DNA of 64,000 nucleotides from Chlorokybus atmophyticus (taxonomy: Eukaryota; Streptophyta; Chlorokybophyceae; Chlorokybales; Chlorokybaceae), in the NCBI GenBank assembly GCA_009103225.1, contig RHPI01002262.1, positions 89,693 through 153,692 of the forward strand. The letters are read 5' to 3'. A model generated the notes under the pieces. It was not told the DNA's origin and made no database searches. It was given only the letters and a program-made list of their open reading frames with translations. Below are positions 18,397 to 29,062 of this stretch, in pieces; within the stretch, counting starts at the first letter, position 1, and each line of letters begins with the position of its first letter. A program made the position numbers and the translations under genes.

Positions 18397-18984
18397 TCCG
18401 CCTCAAAAAAGATATCACCTACAGTGCTGCTGATATCAGTGACGTGGCAATGGTGTTACTGATATCAGATAGGGGCGTCTTGATTTCAGGGACACGTGGC
18501 CAGCTCTGCATTGTCAAAGCTTCAAAGGCTTTCAGCGGCGGCGGCGGAGCAATGTGGCAGGTCAGTCCAGCTGCAATGTTGCCTCACATTCATGATGGTC
18601 ATGATGTATTGTCCGCAGCACTCATTGTGGTAGCTCAGCTAGTCAGCGACTTGACCTTTCACGCATGCTCGTGTAGCACTACATTACTTCTGCCAGCTGT
18701 AAACTTCTGGCAGCTGTTCAGCATTGGACCTTTTCGCACAGCATTTGGTTCCAAGTATGCTACTGAGAAGTAGTCAAATGTTCTGTGCGTACGGTTAGTA
18801 TTGTTGCCATGCAGCGTGTGAACGTGCCCCCAAAACACAACACTTTGCCAATTGGCATCACCCAAAGTCAAACATAAGGTGCATTTGCCTATACGCATTC
18901 AGTACGCATGATAAAAAAAAAAATTGTCATTGTATGCATGCAAACATGGAAGTTGCTGATTACTCTCCCCTCCTCTTCAATCAG
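18397..18984. promoter_or_regulatory. FDC2 5' flank with repeated GATATC and ACGTG-type motifs
   Basis: Upstream of FDC2 (which reads leftwards) lie three GATATC hexamers within about 60 bp (18410-18470), a GACGTGGC and an ACACGTGGCC (about 18490). ACGTG cores are bound by plant bZIP/G-box factors. The function of the GATATC repeats is not known to me. The remainder to 18984 shows no gene. Confidence 0.35.
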
Positions 18985-20770
18985 CCGCTTGAAGATGAGC
19001 TTGTGACGGTAGCGGGCCGCGCGCTCAAACAGGTGTGTGTGAGCGCAGCAAGCAGTGTCTGTCATAGGTGTGAGTGTCACCCATTGTCACATTGCAATTC
19101 TATGTAGCTGGAAGCCCAACATGCTGGTCCAAAGTGCAAGTAGTGTCTGTCATGGGTGTGAGAGTCAAGCATTGTCACATGACAATTCTATGTAGCTGGA
19201 GTCCAAAATGCATGCAAGCATGCCGTCATTTTTGCATGCAAGAATGCATGCAGTCGTGGTCATGCACAGTGAGGTCGACGCTCAGTTCTTATAGTGTGGT
19301 CGTCACTATCACCGTCATTGTTGATGTTATAAAGGTCAGCTCATGACGACCTACTATAGACCATTGCATCCTTTGCATTAATGTGTTGCTTCATACAATC
19401 CTTGGTTTCCTCTTTTCAGCCATCAAGTGTTCAGGAACCAATTGTCCAGTGACTCCTTCATATAATGATGCATTCTTCCGTCCATCGCATGAATACCCTC
19501 CATTGCTATAGCCAGCATTCACTTTTCTCAAAGCTCATTCGCGCAGAATGTGCCGATAACGTACAAGATCCCTAACGGGACGTTTGCGTTGGTGGCCGCC
19601 AACGTGCTTGTGCACGTGCGCCCGCAGTCTTTTAAGCGCCTCGTCCCAAGCAAGGAGCTTACATGCCTTAGCCCCAAACTTGTCCTCGAGGCAAGAGAGA
19701 GTTGTAATGTGTATATGCGTGCGTGCATGTGTATGTTGTGTGTGCTTGACCATGACCACATAACCAATCATTGCAGGAGAGGGATCTAAGGAGGCTGCTT
19801 GTGAGTGGTTTCGTGCACAAGGACGCCGCTCACCTCCTCTACAACATGGTGTCCTTCTCCCTCAAGGGCTCTCAGCTGGAGAAGCAGGTGAGTCATTGTT
19901 GGCCGCACTTGCATGGTCATGTTGTATGTGTATGAACCACTCTGGATGGATGTCAACTGAAGATGAAGAACCAACACGTTGGGTCTCCTCAATTCAATGT
20001 GCAGGTTGGACCCAAGCAACTTCTGGAGACTGTGGGAGACCTGCTGACTCTGTCCCACGGGTAAGAGTTGGTAACAGTGACACACCAAGTCCACCAATGA
20101 AAATTGCATGCATCAAGTGTTATGGTAAAGTCCACTTGTGAAGTTTGCATGCGTCGTAGTGTGGTATGCTGAAATCCAACAACCCACTCTCAGGTTGGTT
20201 GTGGCGGTGTCATGGCTGCTTGCAAAGCGATTCAACATGTGGGGTCCATACAATAGCTCGTGCGTTGGGTTTTCGGGCGTGCTGTTCGCGCTTCAGGCCG
20301 TGCATGCGAATCGGGCCGGCGGGATGGCCGACGTGTTGGGTTACCAGATGCCCGCGTCCTCGGCATTGTTGGTGGAACTCATTGTCAATCAGCTTGTCCT
20401 CCCTCAAGGCTCCTTCCTCGGCCACATGTGCGGCGTGATGGCGGGCCTCGCTTATGTGCACGTGTCCCCGTTTATCCTGGCCGCGTGGAGATACATATTT
20501 GGGAAGAGGTTCAACCCGCCAAGTCTGTTACTCACAGTCAGCGCAGGGTTTCTATTGTCGCTCGGGATTGCTCCCTTTTGCAGAGCTGTTCAGAGAGTCA
20601 AAGGGGCTTTGTTTAGACCCAAAGCGAGGAAATTGGGGAGCGGACATGCGCGTCCCGCCATCAACGGGACAGATGTTGGTAACGGTGATGGAAGCAATGG
20701 TGTGGATAATGGTGAAGTGGATGTTGAGGAGTTGCGTCGGAAGCGGCTGGCCAAGTTGGAAGACCCGTAG
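18985..20770 (+). CDS. Rhomboid intramembrane serine protease, RHBDD1/RBL13-14 type (5' end uncertain)
   Basis: Confident exons are 19547-19690, 19777-19887, 20005-20060 and 20194-20770, which join in frame to 295 residues. A 48-nt exon at 18985-19032, with a strong pyrimidine tract and CAG acceptor, is a plausible upstream piece. No start codon is assigned. The catalytic Ser lies in GFSGVLFALQ and the catalytic His in GHMCGVMAG, each within hydrophobic segments. An amphipathic loop reads FVHKDAAHLLYNMVSF. The C-terminus ends VEELRRKRLAKLED, resembling the Arg-rich VCP/p97-binding tail of animal RHBDD1. That family acts in the ER membrane in degradation of unstable membrane proteins; the same role here is inference. 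The intron after 19690 appears to use a GC donor. An 88-bp direct duplication near 19055-19210 lies in the first intron. Confidence 0.85.
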
Positions 20771-21314
20771 TGATGTTGTTGTTTATGATCAATTGCGTGC
20801 ATGCCTGATTGGGCATTTATCCTCACATTGTTGGATACTTAGGTTTAGACTGTGTGGTAGACTATTATTCCATTGAGGGTGTCATTGTTGCAGTGCTTGT
20901 ATAGTGATGACTAAGACCCTGCTATATGCTTAGTACACGGGGACCTTCCGTGCCTTGTTGTACAGAATTGTGACCATGCAGTGATGGCAGTGCACTACAC
21001 AGCTGGCAGCCTGCAATCGTGCACTTACAATCTGAAACACCACATCCAGCACCGGAGTCGTTTAGCGCGTGTGTTGCAGTGTGGTGGATGGCATGTGCAA
21101 TGCGGAGTAGTGCACAATTATGCGACACCACACGCACCACCGTCGATACGAGTGGCATTGAGATATGACAGTAACATGGCCCACTGAAACCAGTTGGGCA
21201 CGCGAACCAAAGCCAGCAAATCTAACAACTAGCCGCTGCTGGGGTACATTGAAGTAAAATGCTATGAACAAAGTATGAGGTATCTCATCTACAAGCTGAG
21301 GGTGGAAACATTGT
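20771..21314. other. Convergent intergenic region, rhomboid / GDCH
   Basis: This holds the 3' flanks of the rhomboid gene (+) and the H-protein gene (-). No further gene is seen. Confidence 0.5.
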
Positions 21315-22384
21315 TTACCAATTAGAAAAGCCCCACCAGTAAGTTGCGAGTGCCAAGAGAAGCAAATACAACCTGCTCCTGTCATCTCTGTGACGCACGG
21401 AGCGCTGGTGATCTCCTTGTGGTGTTTGTGCATACTCTCCTTGACACCGCTGCATATGAGAAGCACTGCAACGACAACGCTGTATTCTCCACGTACGAGA
21501 AGCACTGCGAAGATAGCGCTGCCTTCGCCGTGCACTACCTTCACAGTGCTTCTCGTAAGCTGCGGCATTGAGGAGATCATCAAGCTCCGCCTTGTTGCTG
21601 AGCTTCACTTTTACTAGCCAACCGTCCTCAAAACGACTGGACTTCACCTGCAATGGTCGCATCAGTAAACACGCTGCTTAATGCCACAATCTCACTTTGA
21701 CATACTAGACCGCCCAGCAGCTGTCATGAAGTTGGACTCATGCACCATTGTCGTTGCGTTGCTAACAAAGTGGTAGCTGCTGACAGACAAAACACCGCTC
21801 TCAAAAACTCTTTGCCGAGCGCTTTTGCTGTAGATTTAAAGCGAGTTTCCATTGCCACAGACTTGCCAGTATAAGCGATACCAGCATGCATGCTAAGTCG
21901 TGCATGACAAGGGCCTCTTGATGAATGCTGCTCCCTAACAATGCATCTCAAGTCCATGGTGAACAAACACATGAGCTGCAACGGATGTATATGTGCCTGA
22001 ATCAAGTTGTGTTGCAGCATAATTTATGGTCATGAGGCTTACATTGGCGGGGGAGTCGGCGAGGATGGTGTTGACATCCGTGACAGTGCCTGTAACGGGA
22101 GAATAGATGTTGCTCATGCTCTTGACGACACCAAGGGTCTCGCCTTTCTTGAGCTCCTTGCCAACGAAAGGGACATCCACGGAGAGGACGTCGCCGAGGG
22201 TCTTCTGGGCGAAGTCGCTGATGCCCACCACGCCCTCATTCCCAGACACTCTCACCCACTGGTGGCTGGTCAGGTACTTGCTTGAGGACGGGTTTACCGT
22301 CGCGTATGCCCTAGCCCACGAACGGACACCATCGATGCAAAGAAGCCTCCCAGAAAATGTGGTGCACGACCTTCGCAAAGCCAT
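21315..22384 (-). CDS. GDCH: Glycine cleavage system H protein, mitochondrial
   Basis: Exon 1 (22384-22043) encodes a mitochondrial presequence (MALRRSCTTFSGRLL, Arg-rich, no acidic residues to about residue 18) and the lipoyl domain, including SSKYLTSHQWVRVSGNEGVV and GISDFAQKTLGDVLSVDVP. Exon 2 starts at 21647 with VKSSRFEDGWLVKVKLS, the standard H-protein C-terminal half. The protein carries the aminomethyl group between P, T and L proteins in photorespiration. Two oddities stand out. The lipoyl site reads GVVKSMSNIYSP where the family has about three more residues before the Lys. The open frame also continues about 75 residues past the normal end (near 21540) through an inverted-repeat-rich stretch to a stop at 21315. 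A donor-like GTAGTG directly after the conserved end suggests a missed intron. Confidence 0.88.
21430..21560. repeat. Inverted/direct repeats at the GDCH 3' coding end
   Basis: The 12-mer GAGAAGCACTGC occurs twice (near 21458 and 21498) and its near reverse complement CAGTGCTTCTCGTA once (near 21545), forming hairpin-capable pairs. The repeats derive from the H-protein codons for the conserved YEKHC end. Confidence 0.7.
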
Positions 22385-22739
22385 CGCGGCGGCGACCGCC
22401 GCCGCTGCCAACAACAACAACAACAACCTGTCCCGCCCCTTGCCTGAAGAGTCTCAGTACCCTCGCTTTTTTGTGCTGTTTTGCGGTACAAATGTTACGC
22501 CAATATCAACACCACAATCGATATCGTGCACTATAGTAAAGATATCAATATTTGCCTCTGACCGTCGGTTTCAGCAGGGGATCGGACGGTGGCGGTCGGG
22601 CTTAGGAGAACGCCGCCCCGCCTGTGGTTGGTCTCTTTGGCTGCGGCGGCGGCGGTGGCGGCGGCGCCAACGGTGGTGAGGAGGCTAAGCCTGTTCCTGG
22701 TACTGGCTTGAGGGCCGGTGCTGGAGCTGGTCTGCCAAG
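22385..22739. promoter_or_regulatory. Head-to-head promoter region of GDCH and RPS10
   Basis: Only 355 bp separate the two start codons. The GDCH side carries CGG and CAA repeats. The centre (about 22500-22560) is AT-rich with GATATC near 22520 and AAAGATATC near 22540. The RPS10 side is a GC-rich GGCGGC run. A shared bidirectional promoter is likely by geometry, not demonstrated. Confidence 0.5.
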
Positions 22740-23859
22740 ATGGTGAGTTGCGGGACGAGTGGAGCAGTGTTGGCGGAGGGTTTCGGGCGCTAGGGTTTTG
22801 GCAACTAGGGCTTGCTGACTAGGGTGTGGTTGTGCTTCATGCCGGGTCTGAATGCGTGTACGAGATTCATAGGTGGATGTGTTTGTGACGTGCAGTTGAT
22901 CCCTAAGAAGAACCGCACAGAGGTGTACAAGTATCTGTTCAAGGAGGGCGTGCTGTACGCCAAGAAGGACTTTGAGGCTCCCAAGCACCCTGAGCTCGAT
23001 GTTCCCAACCTGCAGGTGAGTATAGTCATTTTAGACTGTGTGCTGTGTGCACTATTGTACTCCTGTGCGACCACTACCTGCATCCTCTGATAGTTGCATT
23101 TTGTGTCGGTTGTCATGTGCATAGGTTATCAAGTTGATGCAGTCCTTCAAGTCCAAGGAGTACGTGAAAGAGGCTTTTGCATGGCGCCACTACTACTGGT
23201 AAGTTACTTGAGTCACGCGCAGAATAGGTCCGTGTACTGGGCAATTACTTGCAGTGCGTTGATTGCAGCAGTGCGCCATGCACTGTTGGGCGGACGATTT
23301 GACTGCATGTGCATATGTGCGGCAGGTGGTTCTGTAGTTACAGTGCTACCTGATGCTGAGCATATTACACTTACACAGGCACTTATATGGACACATTCGC
23401 AAGCTAGCACACTGTATCATTGCGCAGTCGTGCGCCTCATGTGCAAAACAGTCTGTTCAACCAGCGCATGCGTCACCAGGTTGCTTGACCGATGTCATTC
23501 TCAGGTACCTCACCAACGACGGCATCGAGTACCTCCGCGAGTACCTCAACCTGCCTAGCGAGATCGTGCCCGCGACGCTGAAGAAGTCCAACCGCGCTCC
23601 CACCCGCCCGCTGTCCGATCGCCCGCCTCGTGGCCCTCCCGGCTTCGGCGGCGGCGACAGGCCTCCACGCTTCGGTGGAGACCGCGAGGGTTACCGCCGT
23701 GATGGTCCTCCTGGCCCTCCTCGCTACGGCGACAAGGCTGGGGCTCCAGGTGATTACCGCCCAGAGTTCCGTGAGGGTGGTGGTTTTGGCCGAGGTGGCG
23801 GCGGCGGCGGTGGTGGCTTTGGACGCGGCGGGTTCGGCCGCGGTGGGCCCCCGCAGTAG
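22740..23859 (+). CDS. RPS10: 40S ribosomal protein S10 (eS10)
   Basis: Four exons (22740-22742, 22896-23015, 23125-23198, 23505-23859) give 183 residues. Exon 1 contributes only the ATG, so translation starts [20 protein letters not shown], matching the family start M-I/L-IPKKNR. Other conserved stretches are [36 protein letters not shown] and the continuation [20 protein letters not shown]. The tail is rich in Gly, Arg and Pro (GFGRGG repeats), as in plant eS10. The protein belongs to the head of the small ribosomal subunit near the mRNA entry side. It shares an upstream region with GDCH. Confidence 0.97.
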
Positions 23860-25533
23860 AAGCAGCTGCTAGTGAAGGTCTTCACTCCTGTTGGCATGCA
23901 CTTGTGTGGAACGGAGGTGGGTGGATTGACACAAAACGGGGCACTGGCTGACCTGCTGTAGAGAGGGGTCGGGGTGCGTCACGCTAGCATGCCGGCTGGA
24001 ATGACACAGCAGTTATGTCATGGCAGTGTATTCTTGCGCTTCACTGGTGTATTGGTGGTTTGTGCTTTGTGCCGCTGGTCTAGTGTAGCTCTGCTGATCT
24101 ATGTGCATTCTCATTTACTAGTACATGCAATGCAAGCTGGCACTGCTCCTTGCACAGACACATGCATGTATTCATTTTAGCATACCATCTTTTGTACATT
24201 TGCATCGCGCATTTGATGTACAGGATCTAGATATGGCAGTGCGTAATGGCAGCTCTCGTAGTCCTTGTGTGGTACAGTTGTGTGCGATTGTGACAAAGCT
24301 TGTGCATGTTGTAAGTGCCTGAGATTCCACAAGCTGAACAGTTCCAAGTGCGCTATACCTGGCTCGAGTGTGCTTGCTACAGCAGCTGTCCCCTACAACC
24401 AGTTGGGCAACACAGTGCGAGTTGGTCCGGGCCGCCTCTATTGACTCACAGTTCACATAAGATGCACAATCAAAGTGCCAGTCCGCAGTATGTACAGAAA
24501 ATGTGAGAGGGGTATGCCCATTCAGACCACACCATGCATGCAACACTCTGCAGAACACACTCACCTCGAAGCTGCATACACGACCATCGGGCTACCTACT
24601 CTTCTCCTACACCTACATCTACGCCCCCCTGTTAGTCATGCGTGCATAAGTTGCAATCGGTTACCTGCACCAGCGCCACGTGGTTAGCGGCCCATTTGCA
24701 GCAGCACCAATGGTCACAACAGCAGCAGGACTTGGACTCCCTCCCTCCTCCCTTCCTTACACCCTCCCTCCTCCCGACGTCTTGACGTTCTACCGTCCTC
24801 TTGCCCGCAACTGCGTCGCTGCAGCCAGGGTTAGGGTTTGCGCCCATTGGCGCGCAGCATGCAGTCCCATGCACGGCATGCAGCACACTGCTGTACTGCG
24901 CTGCTGTGTTGGCATGCTTCCATGGCATGCACACCAACCGGTGCCTGATCAACCTACACAAGCTATCTTTGATCTCATGTAAGCATTGCCACATCTAGGG
25001 TCAAGTTCAACATGATGAAAATCTTAGCTCATACAACGACACCACGTAAGTCGCCTGCCAATGCCTATTCATGCTGGTGCACTCACTGTTTATGACTTGG
25101 TGCCATAGTATGCTGTGGTACAATGCTGTGGTGCGATGATATGCTGTGATACTAACGATAGTAACTGCAAAGGATGACTCAGCATTAGTGCGCAAAGGGC
25201 TGCAGGCAGTTCACTAATGTTGGGATAAGGTCTTGTGTAGGCAGTGGTAGGATCGGAAAGGAAGGGCGGCGCCATAGCTATGCTGCTGAAGGCATTGTGT
25301 GGATGGGGGCCAAGCAATCTAGGCGTCCTAGCCTGTCCGTCGTGCATGCTGCTGGTGGCTGCTACGGGGTCCACCTCTTCCTTGCCTTCTCCCTACACAC
25401 CGAGGTGGTACACCATGCTTCTGCTACTGCTGCTGCCACTGTTTGAATGTTGCGTAGTGCTAGCGGTGTTGAGTAGGTGTAATTCTGTCTTTGCCCACTT
25501 TATTACTTGCGTGCTTGCTGCTTGCACGGGTAC
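23860..25533. other. Intergenic region to the LTR element
   Basis: RPS10 3' flank followed by repetitive, gene-poor DNA. It contains copy 2 of a dispersed repeat (24625-24865). No coding region is recognised. Confidence 0.5.
24625..24865 (+). repeat. Diverged dispersed repeat, copy 2
   Basis: Partner of the 15480-15690 segment. The strongest match is the end, TTAGGGTTTGCGCCCATTGG then CGCGCAGCATGC, with the CAGCAGCAG/GGACT/CTCCCTCCTCC block upstream. The TTAGGGTTT within it is not a telomere array. Confidence 0.6.
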
Positions 25534-25861
25534 TGTAACGGAGTGCTACCGCTATGCGGTTCCCCGCCCTTATTTAATGAGAAATAAGAGTCCCAACGGG
25601 ATAAACACAGCCATTAAAGTCGTATTAGGGCCTTTATAGGGCCTAATAAGGTGTTATGTTATTTAACACTGACTTCGACTTGAGACATAAGTCTCAAGTC
25701 GATATCGGCCGCATGGCGGCGCTGCTAACGCAGCGACCACCATAACCAGGGGATCTTTTGATCCCCTAGCTGCCAGCGGCGGCGGCGGCGGCGACGTGGC
25801 TGTGGTTGGTGGTGTTGGGGTAGGGGATTAAAGGGGGCGGTAGCACCTCCCCCTCTTTACA
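25534..25861 (+). repeat. 5' long terminal repeat
   Basis: Begins TGTAACGGAGTGCTACC and ends CTCTTTACA. It contains a hairpin near 25671-25706 (arms around CGACTTGAGAC / GTCTCAAGTCG), a second hairpin AGGGGATC/GATCCCCT and a GGCGGCGGC run. Confidence 0.95.
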
Positions 25862-25881
25862 TTTGGTCTCGGAGCGAGGGC
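25862..25881 (+). other. Putative primer-binding site
   Basis: Two bases after the 5' LTR comes TGGTCTCGGAGCGAGG. Starting TGG it could pair with a tRNA 3' end (CCA), and it loosely resembles the common initiator-Met site TGGTATCAGAGC. The priming tRNA is not identified. Confidence 0.45.
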
Positions 25882-26745
25882 GTGGGGGCCGTGGGCGGGC
25901 GGCGACGACGTCGGCGGGGCGCAGAAGCGGCAGTCGGCACTGCTCAGTGCCGACATTAGGCCGGCGGCCTGACAGCGGCGGCAGCGGCGGCAACTACCCA
26001 CTAGGGTGGGTAGTGGTAGTTGTTAGCTAGTTGTTGTTGTTGTATAATTGTATAATTGTAATATTGCTGCTGTTGGTGTAGCCTAGCCTAGCCTTGCCTT
26101 GCCTTGCTTGCTTAGCCTAGCCTAGCTTGCCTGGCCTAGCCTAGCTTGTTAGTGTGAAGGGGAGGCGGCCACACAGGCAGCCTCACCTCAAGCATTGTAT
26201 CTCAGCACATCACTTGTAACTAAATCACATTATACCATGTGATTGTGCTAATGGTTGGGGCTGCCACCACGTGGATTCGTGGTGGTGTAAAGGGGGGTTG
26301 TGGTTGTGTACACTTCTCCCACCCCATGAAAGCAGTCTAACGCCAACTTGGGCTGTTTTGGCCGCCATTCTGTGCGGTAGGGCCGCCAGATTCATTCTGG
26401 GCGGCCGATATCAAACCCTCGACTCACAACTTGTTGATATCGACATGTAGGGCTGATTCAACGAGAGTTTTGCACCTTTTGTGTCATTTACAATTGTGAG
26501 TTGAGCAGGGTTGTACAAAGTGAAAACTTTGAATTGTTGTAGCTTGTAAACCACCACTTGAATTCGCGTGCGGTTTGTTTACAAGCGAGTGTCTTGTTGC
26601 GAGGTGTTGGGCAGTTATTTTACGGGCTGTTTAACCCAAGTATAGCACCTTGAAATCAATGATAGAGAAACAACAAATTTTGACACTTTCAGAGTGCACA
26701 ACTCGTGTGCTTGCAAACTGCTTGACGGCTTGTCTTCTTAGGTAG

Positions 26746-28184
26746 ATGTCTCACCAAGGAGAGGAAGGAGGGATGTATCCCGTACATGAGGATTTATTCT
26801 GTGAGCCATCAAGTGATGAGGAAGTGAAGCACTCAGACACGAGTAGTGGTTACAGTGTCAGTGAGGAGGAAGAAGCCAAGTCCAAGAGTGGTGAAGCTTC
26901 TTCAAAGAAGTCCTCTCATGATGACCAACCTATGGACGCTCAGAGCATCATCGGGGCGGCCATCGCGAAGTACGCATCAGAGCGTGAAGCTCTTCTTGCT
27001 GCACACCCCCAGCTTCGCAAGAAAGTGTGGGATGAGTGGGCGCAGCAAGTCCGTAACGCATATGAGACGAACTCTCCCGCGCGCAAGCAAGGAGATGGTG
27101 ATTCGCATGATCGAGCACGAGTTGACGCGTAATGTACCGCAACTTATGCGCACAGATTCGGCAGTGGCCACTCTTATGGCTACTTATGACAAACCAGGCC
27201 CGTATCCAGGCCAGAGGATGGCGTTCGAGGCTCTCACCTTATTGACGGTGGAAACTCAAAATCGTTGCAAGGACCTCTTCTGGTACTTAGGGCCTGAGCT
27301 GGAGGAGAAGTTAGCTCGAGAAGAGCGCTTGATTGCACGCCTCGATGCTATACAGTCCGAGTTGGTGGCATACGCCAGCAGGTGGCAGGGGCTACTATTA
27401 CTGTAGCAGGGACATCAGTTGGCCTACCCGTCACAGCGCTGAACAAGCCCGTGAAGTTCAAGCCCAATGGGCTGTAAACATTCAGGATTGGGTGGTGAAT
27501 GTAAAGCGCTACTTGGCTGCACTTCAGCGACCAGTTAGTGAGCATACATCTGTTGCCGAGTTGCTCATGCCACCTGACGCTTTGGCCGAGTGGGCGCGTC
27601 AAACATAGGATGGTGCTTCCAAAACTGTGGAGGCATTGTTTCAGTTCTTGGTGGAACGCTATGGTGGCATGGACCCGGCTACTGTTGCTCGCAACAAGCT
27701 TACCAAGCTGCGACAGAATGGTCGGGCGGCTTCAGTGTACTTGCAGGAGTTTCAGGCACTTGTTGGCCGTATCAACAGTGGGCTCATGCCCATGGACAAG
27801 GCTGAGCAGTTTGACTTGTACAACCGCGGCTTGGATGCGCGCTTGCGCGACCAGTTGCATTACAACACGTCGACGGGGCAACCGTGGGTTCCCGCGGACC
27901 TCGCAACCTTGCAAAGGTTGAGTGTGTATCTGCTCAATGACAATGCTGCGGCTGTGTGCAGGACAAGTCACAGGTGGTGGCTTCAGTCAAGCCACATGGG
28001 GGAGGGGGAAAGCGGTTCCCTCCACCAAGTGCGCATGCGGCGAAAAAAGCCAAAACTTCATACGCACCTGCGAATGGTGCTATGCCTATTGCAGCACGCG
28101 CCTGCTACGTGTGCCATTAGCCAGGTCACATCACGAAGAACTGCCCAACCAAGGGAAAGGGCAAGGCCAAGAAGGTTGAATAGG
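26746..28184 (+). pseudogene. Chromovirus gag (frameshifted)
   Basis: The reading starts MSHQGEEGGMYPVHEDLF with an acidic Ser-rich N-terminus, shifts frame near 27090, and resumes in another frame. The retrotransposon gag domain is in 27620-27960, with ALFQFLVERYGG, ASVYLQEFQALVGRI and LYNRGLDARLRDQL. A CCHC zinc knuckle follows at about 28103-28150 with the ligand order Cys-X2-Cys-X4-His-X4-Cys, interrupted by a TAG after its first His-like position. Another TAG (27606) falls where Gln would fit. Gag forms the virus-like particle and binds RNA. The many lesions mean no full-length Gag can be made. Confidence 0.85.
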
Positions 28185-28589
28185 ATTACGTCGTGACTGA
28201 TGTACCTTCATCTAGTGGCCAATTGCTAGTGTTACACGCAAACTGGTTTGATGAATTGTCTCGTGTACATGTAATTACACATGCATGGCAAGTACATGAT
28301 AAGCTGCCACTTTTTGATAGTGAAAAAGTGGATGACCAGGCTTGTGTGCTAGTGCATGTAAAATTTAACATGCTAACAGACGTTTTGCGCACATTGTGTG
28401 AGTTACCAAATAAACACACGACACTGAATGTGGTTGTCATGGTGCCGAAGTATCATAGACCGTGGCTAAAGCATACTCGGGGGGGAACTGTGATGAAACA
28501 ACTCACAAAGCGTGAGACAAGGACAGTGCGGCTGTCAGCAATGTTGATTAACCCGCGCATCAGTCGCGGAATCTTGGCTACCTTTTAAG

Positions 28590-28993
28590 GGCGAGTAGTA
28601 CCTTTATTGTGGACCTTCACAGGCACGGCACAAAGTATTACTAGCTCGTTCTTGGTTGACACCGGGGCAACGCATAATTTCGTCGAAGAAAAATGGGTTA
28701 TGCGCAATAAGATAGCGTGTAAACCCTCAGCATTTTCAGCTGCTGGTGCTGGGGGTACGTTATCGGTAAAAGGTGAAATCAAGCTGAAAGTTAAGATTGG
28801 TAGTTATCAAGCCAATTCAACTTTCATCATAGTACCCATTGACATAGTTGGTGTTGATGTGGTATTTGGCCAAGAATGGCAGAATCAAGTGTCTATGACA
28901 TTAGACACTGCTGCACGGCTGTGCACAGTAAAAAAGGGGCGTAAGCGCATCACTTTATCCGTGCAGGGGTCGCATAGCTTGGAATACAAATAA
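28590..28993 (+). pseudogene. Chromovirus aspartic protease domain
   Basis: An open stretch of about 128 residues with the retropepsin motif FLVDTGATHNFV, followed by the flap and a VVFGQEWQ segment near its end. The active-site Asp-Thr-Gly is intact. It would process Gag-Pol, but the surrounding polyprotein is broken. Confidence 0.85.
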
Positions 28994-29062
28994 ACAGACC
29001 ATGCATTACTTACGGCGCTTCAAGTAAAGCGTGCGTTACGTAAAAACACACTTGCTTTTCTT

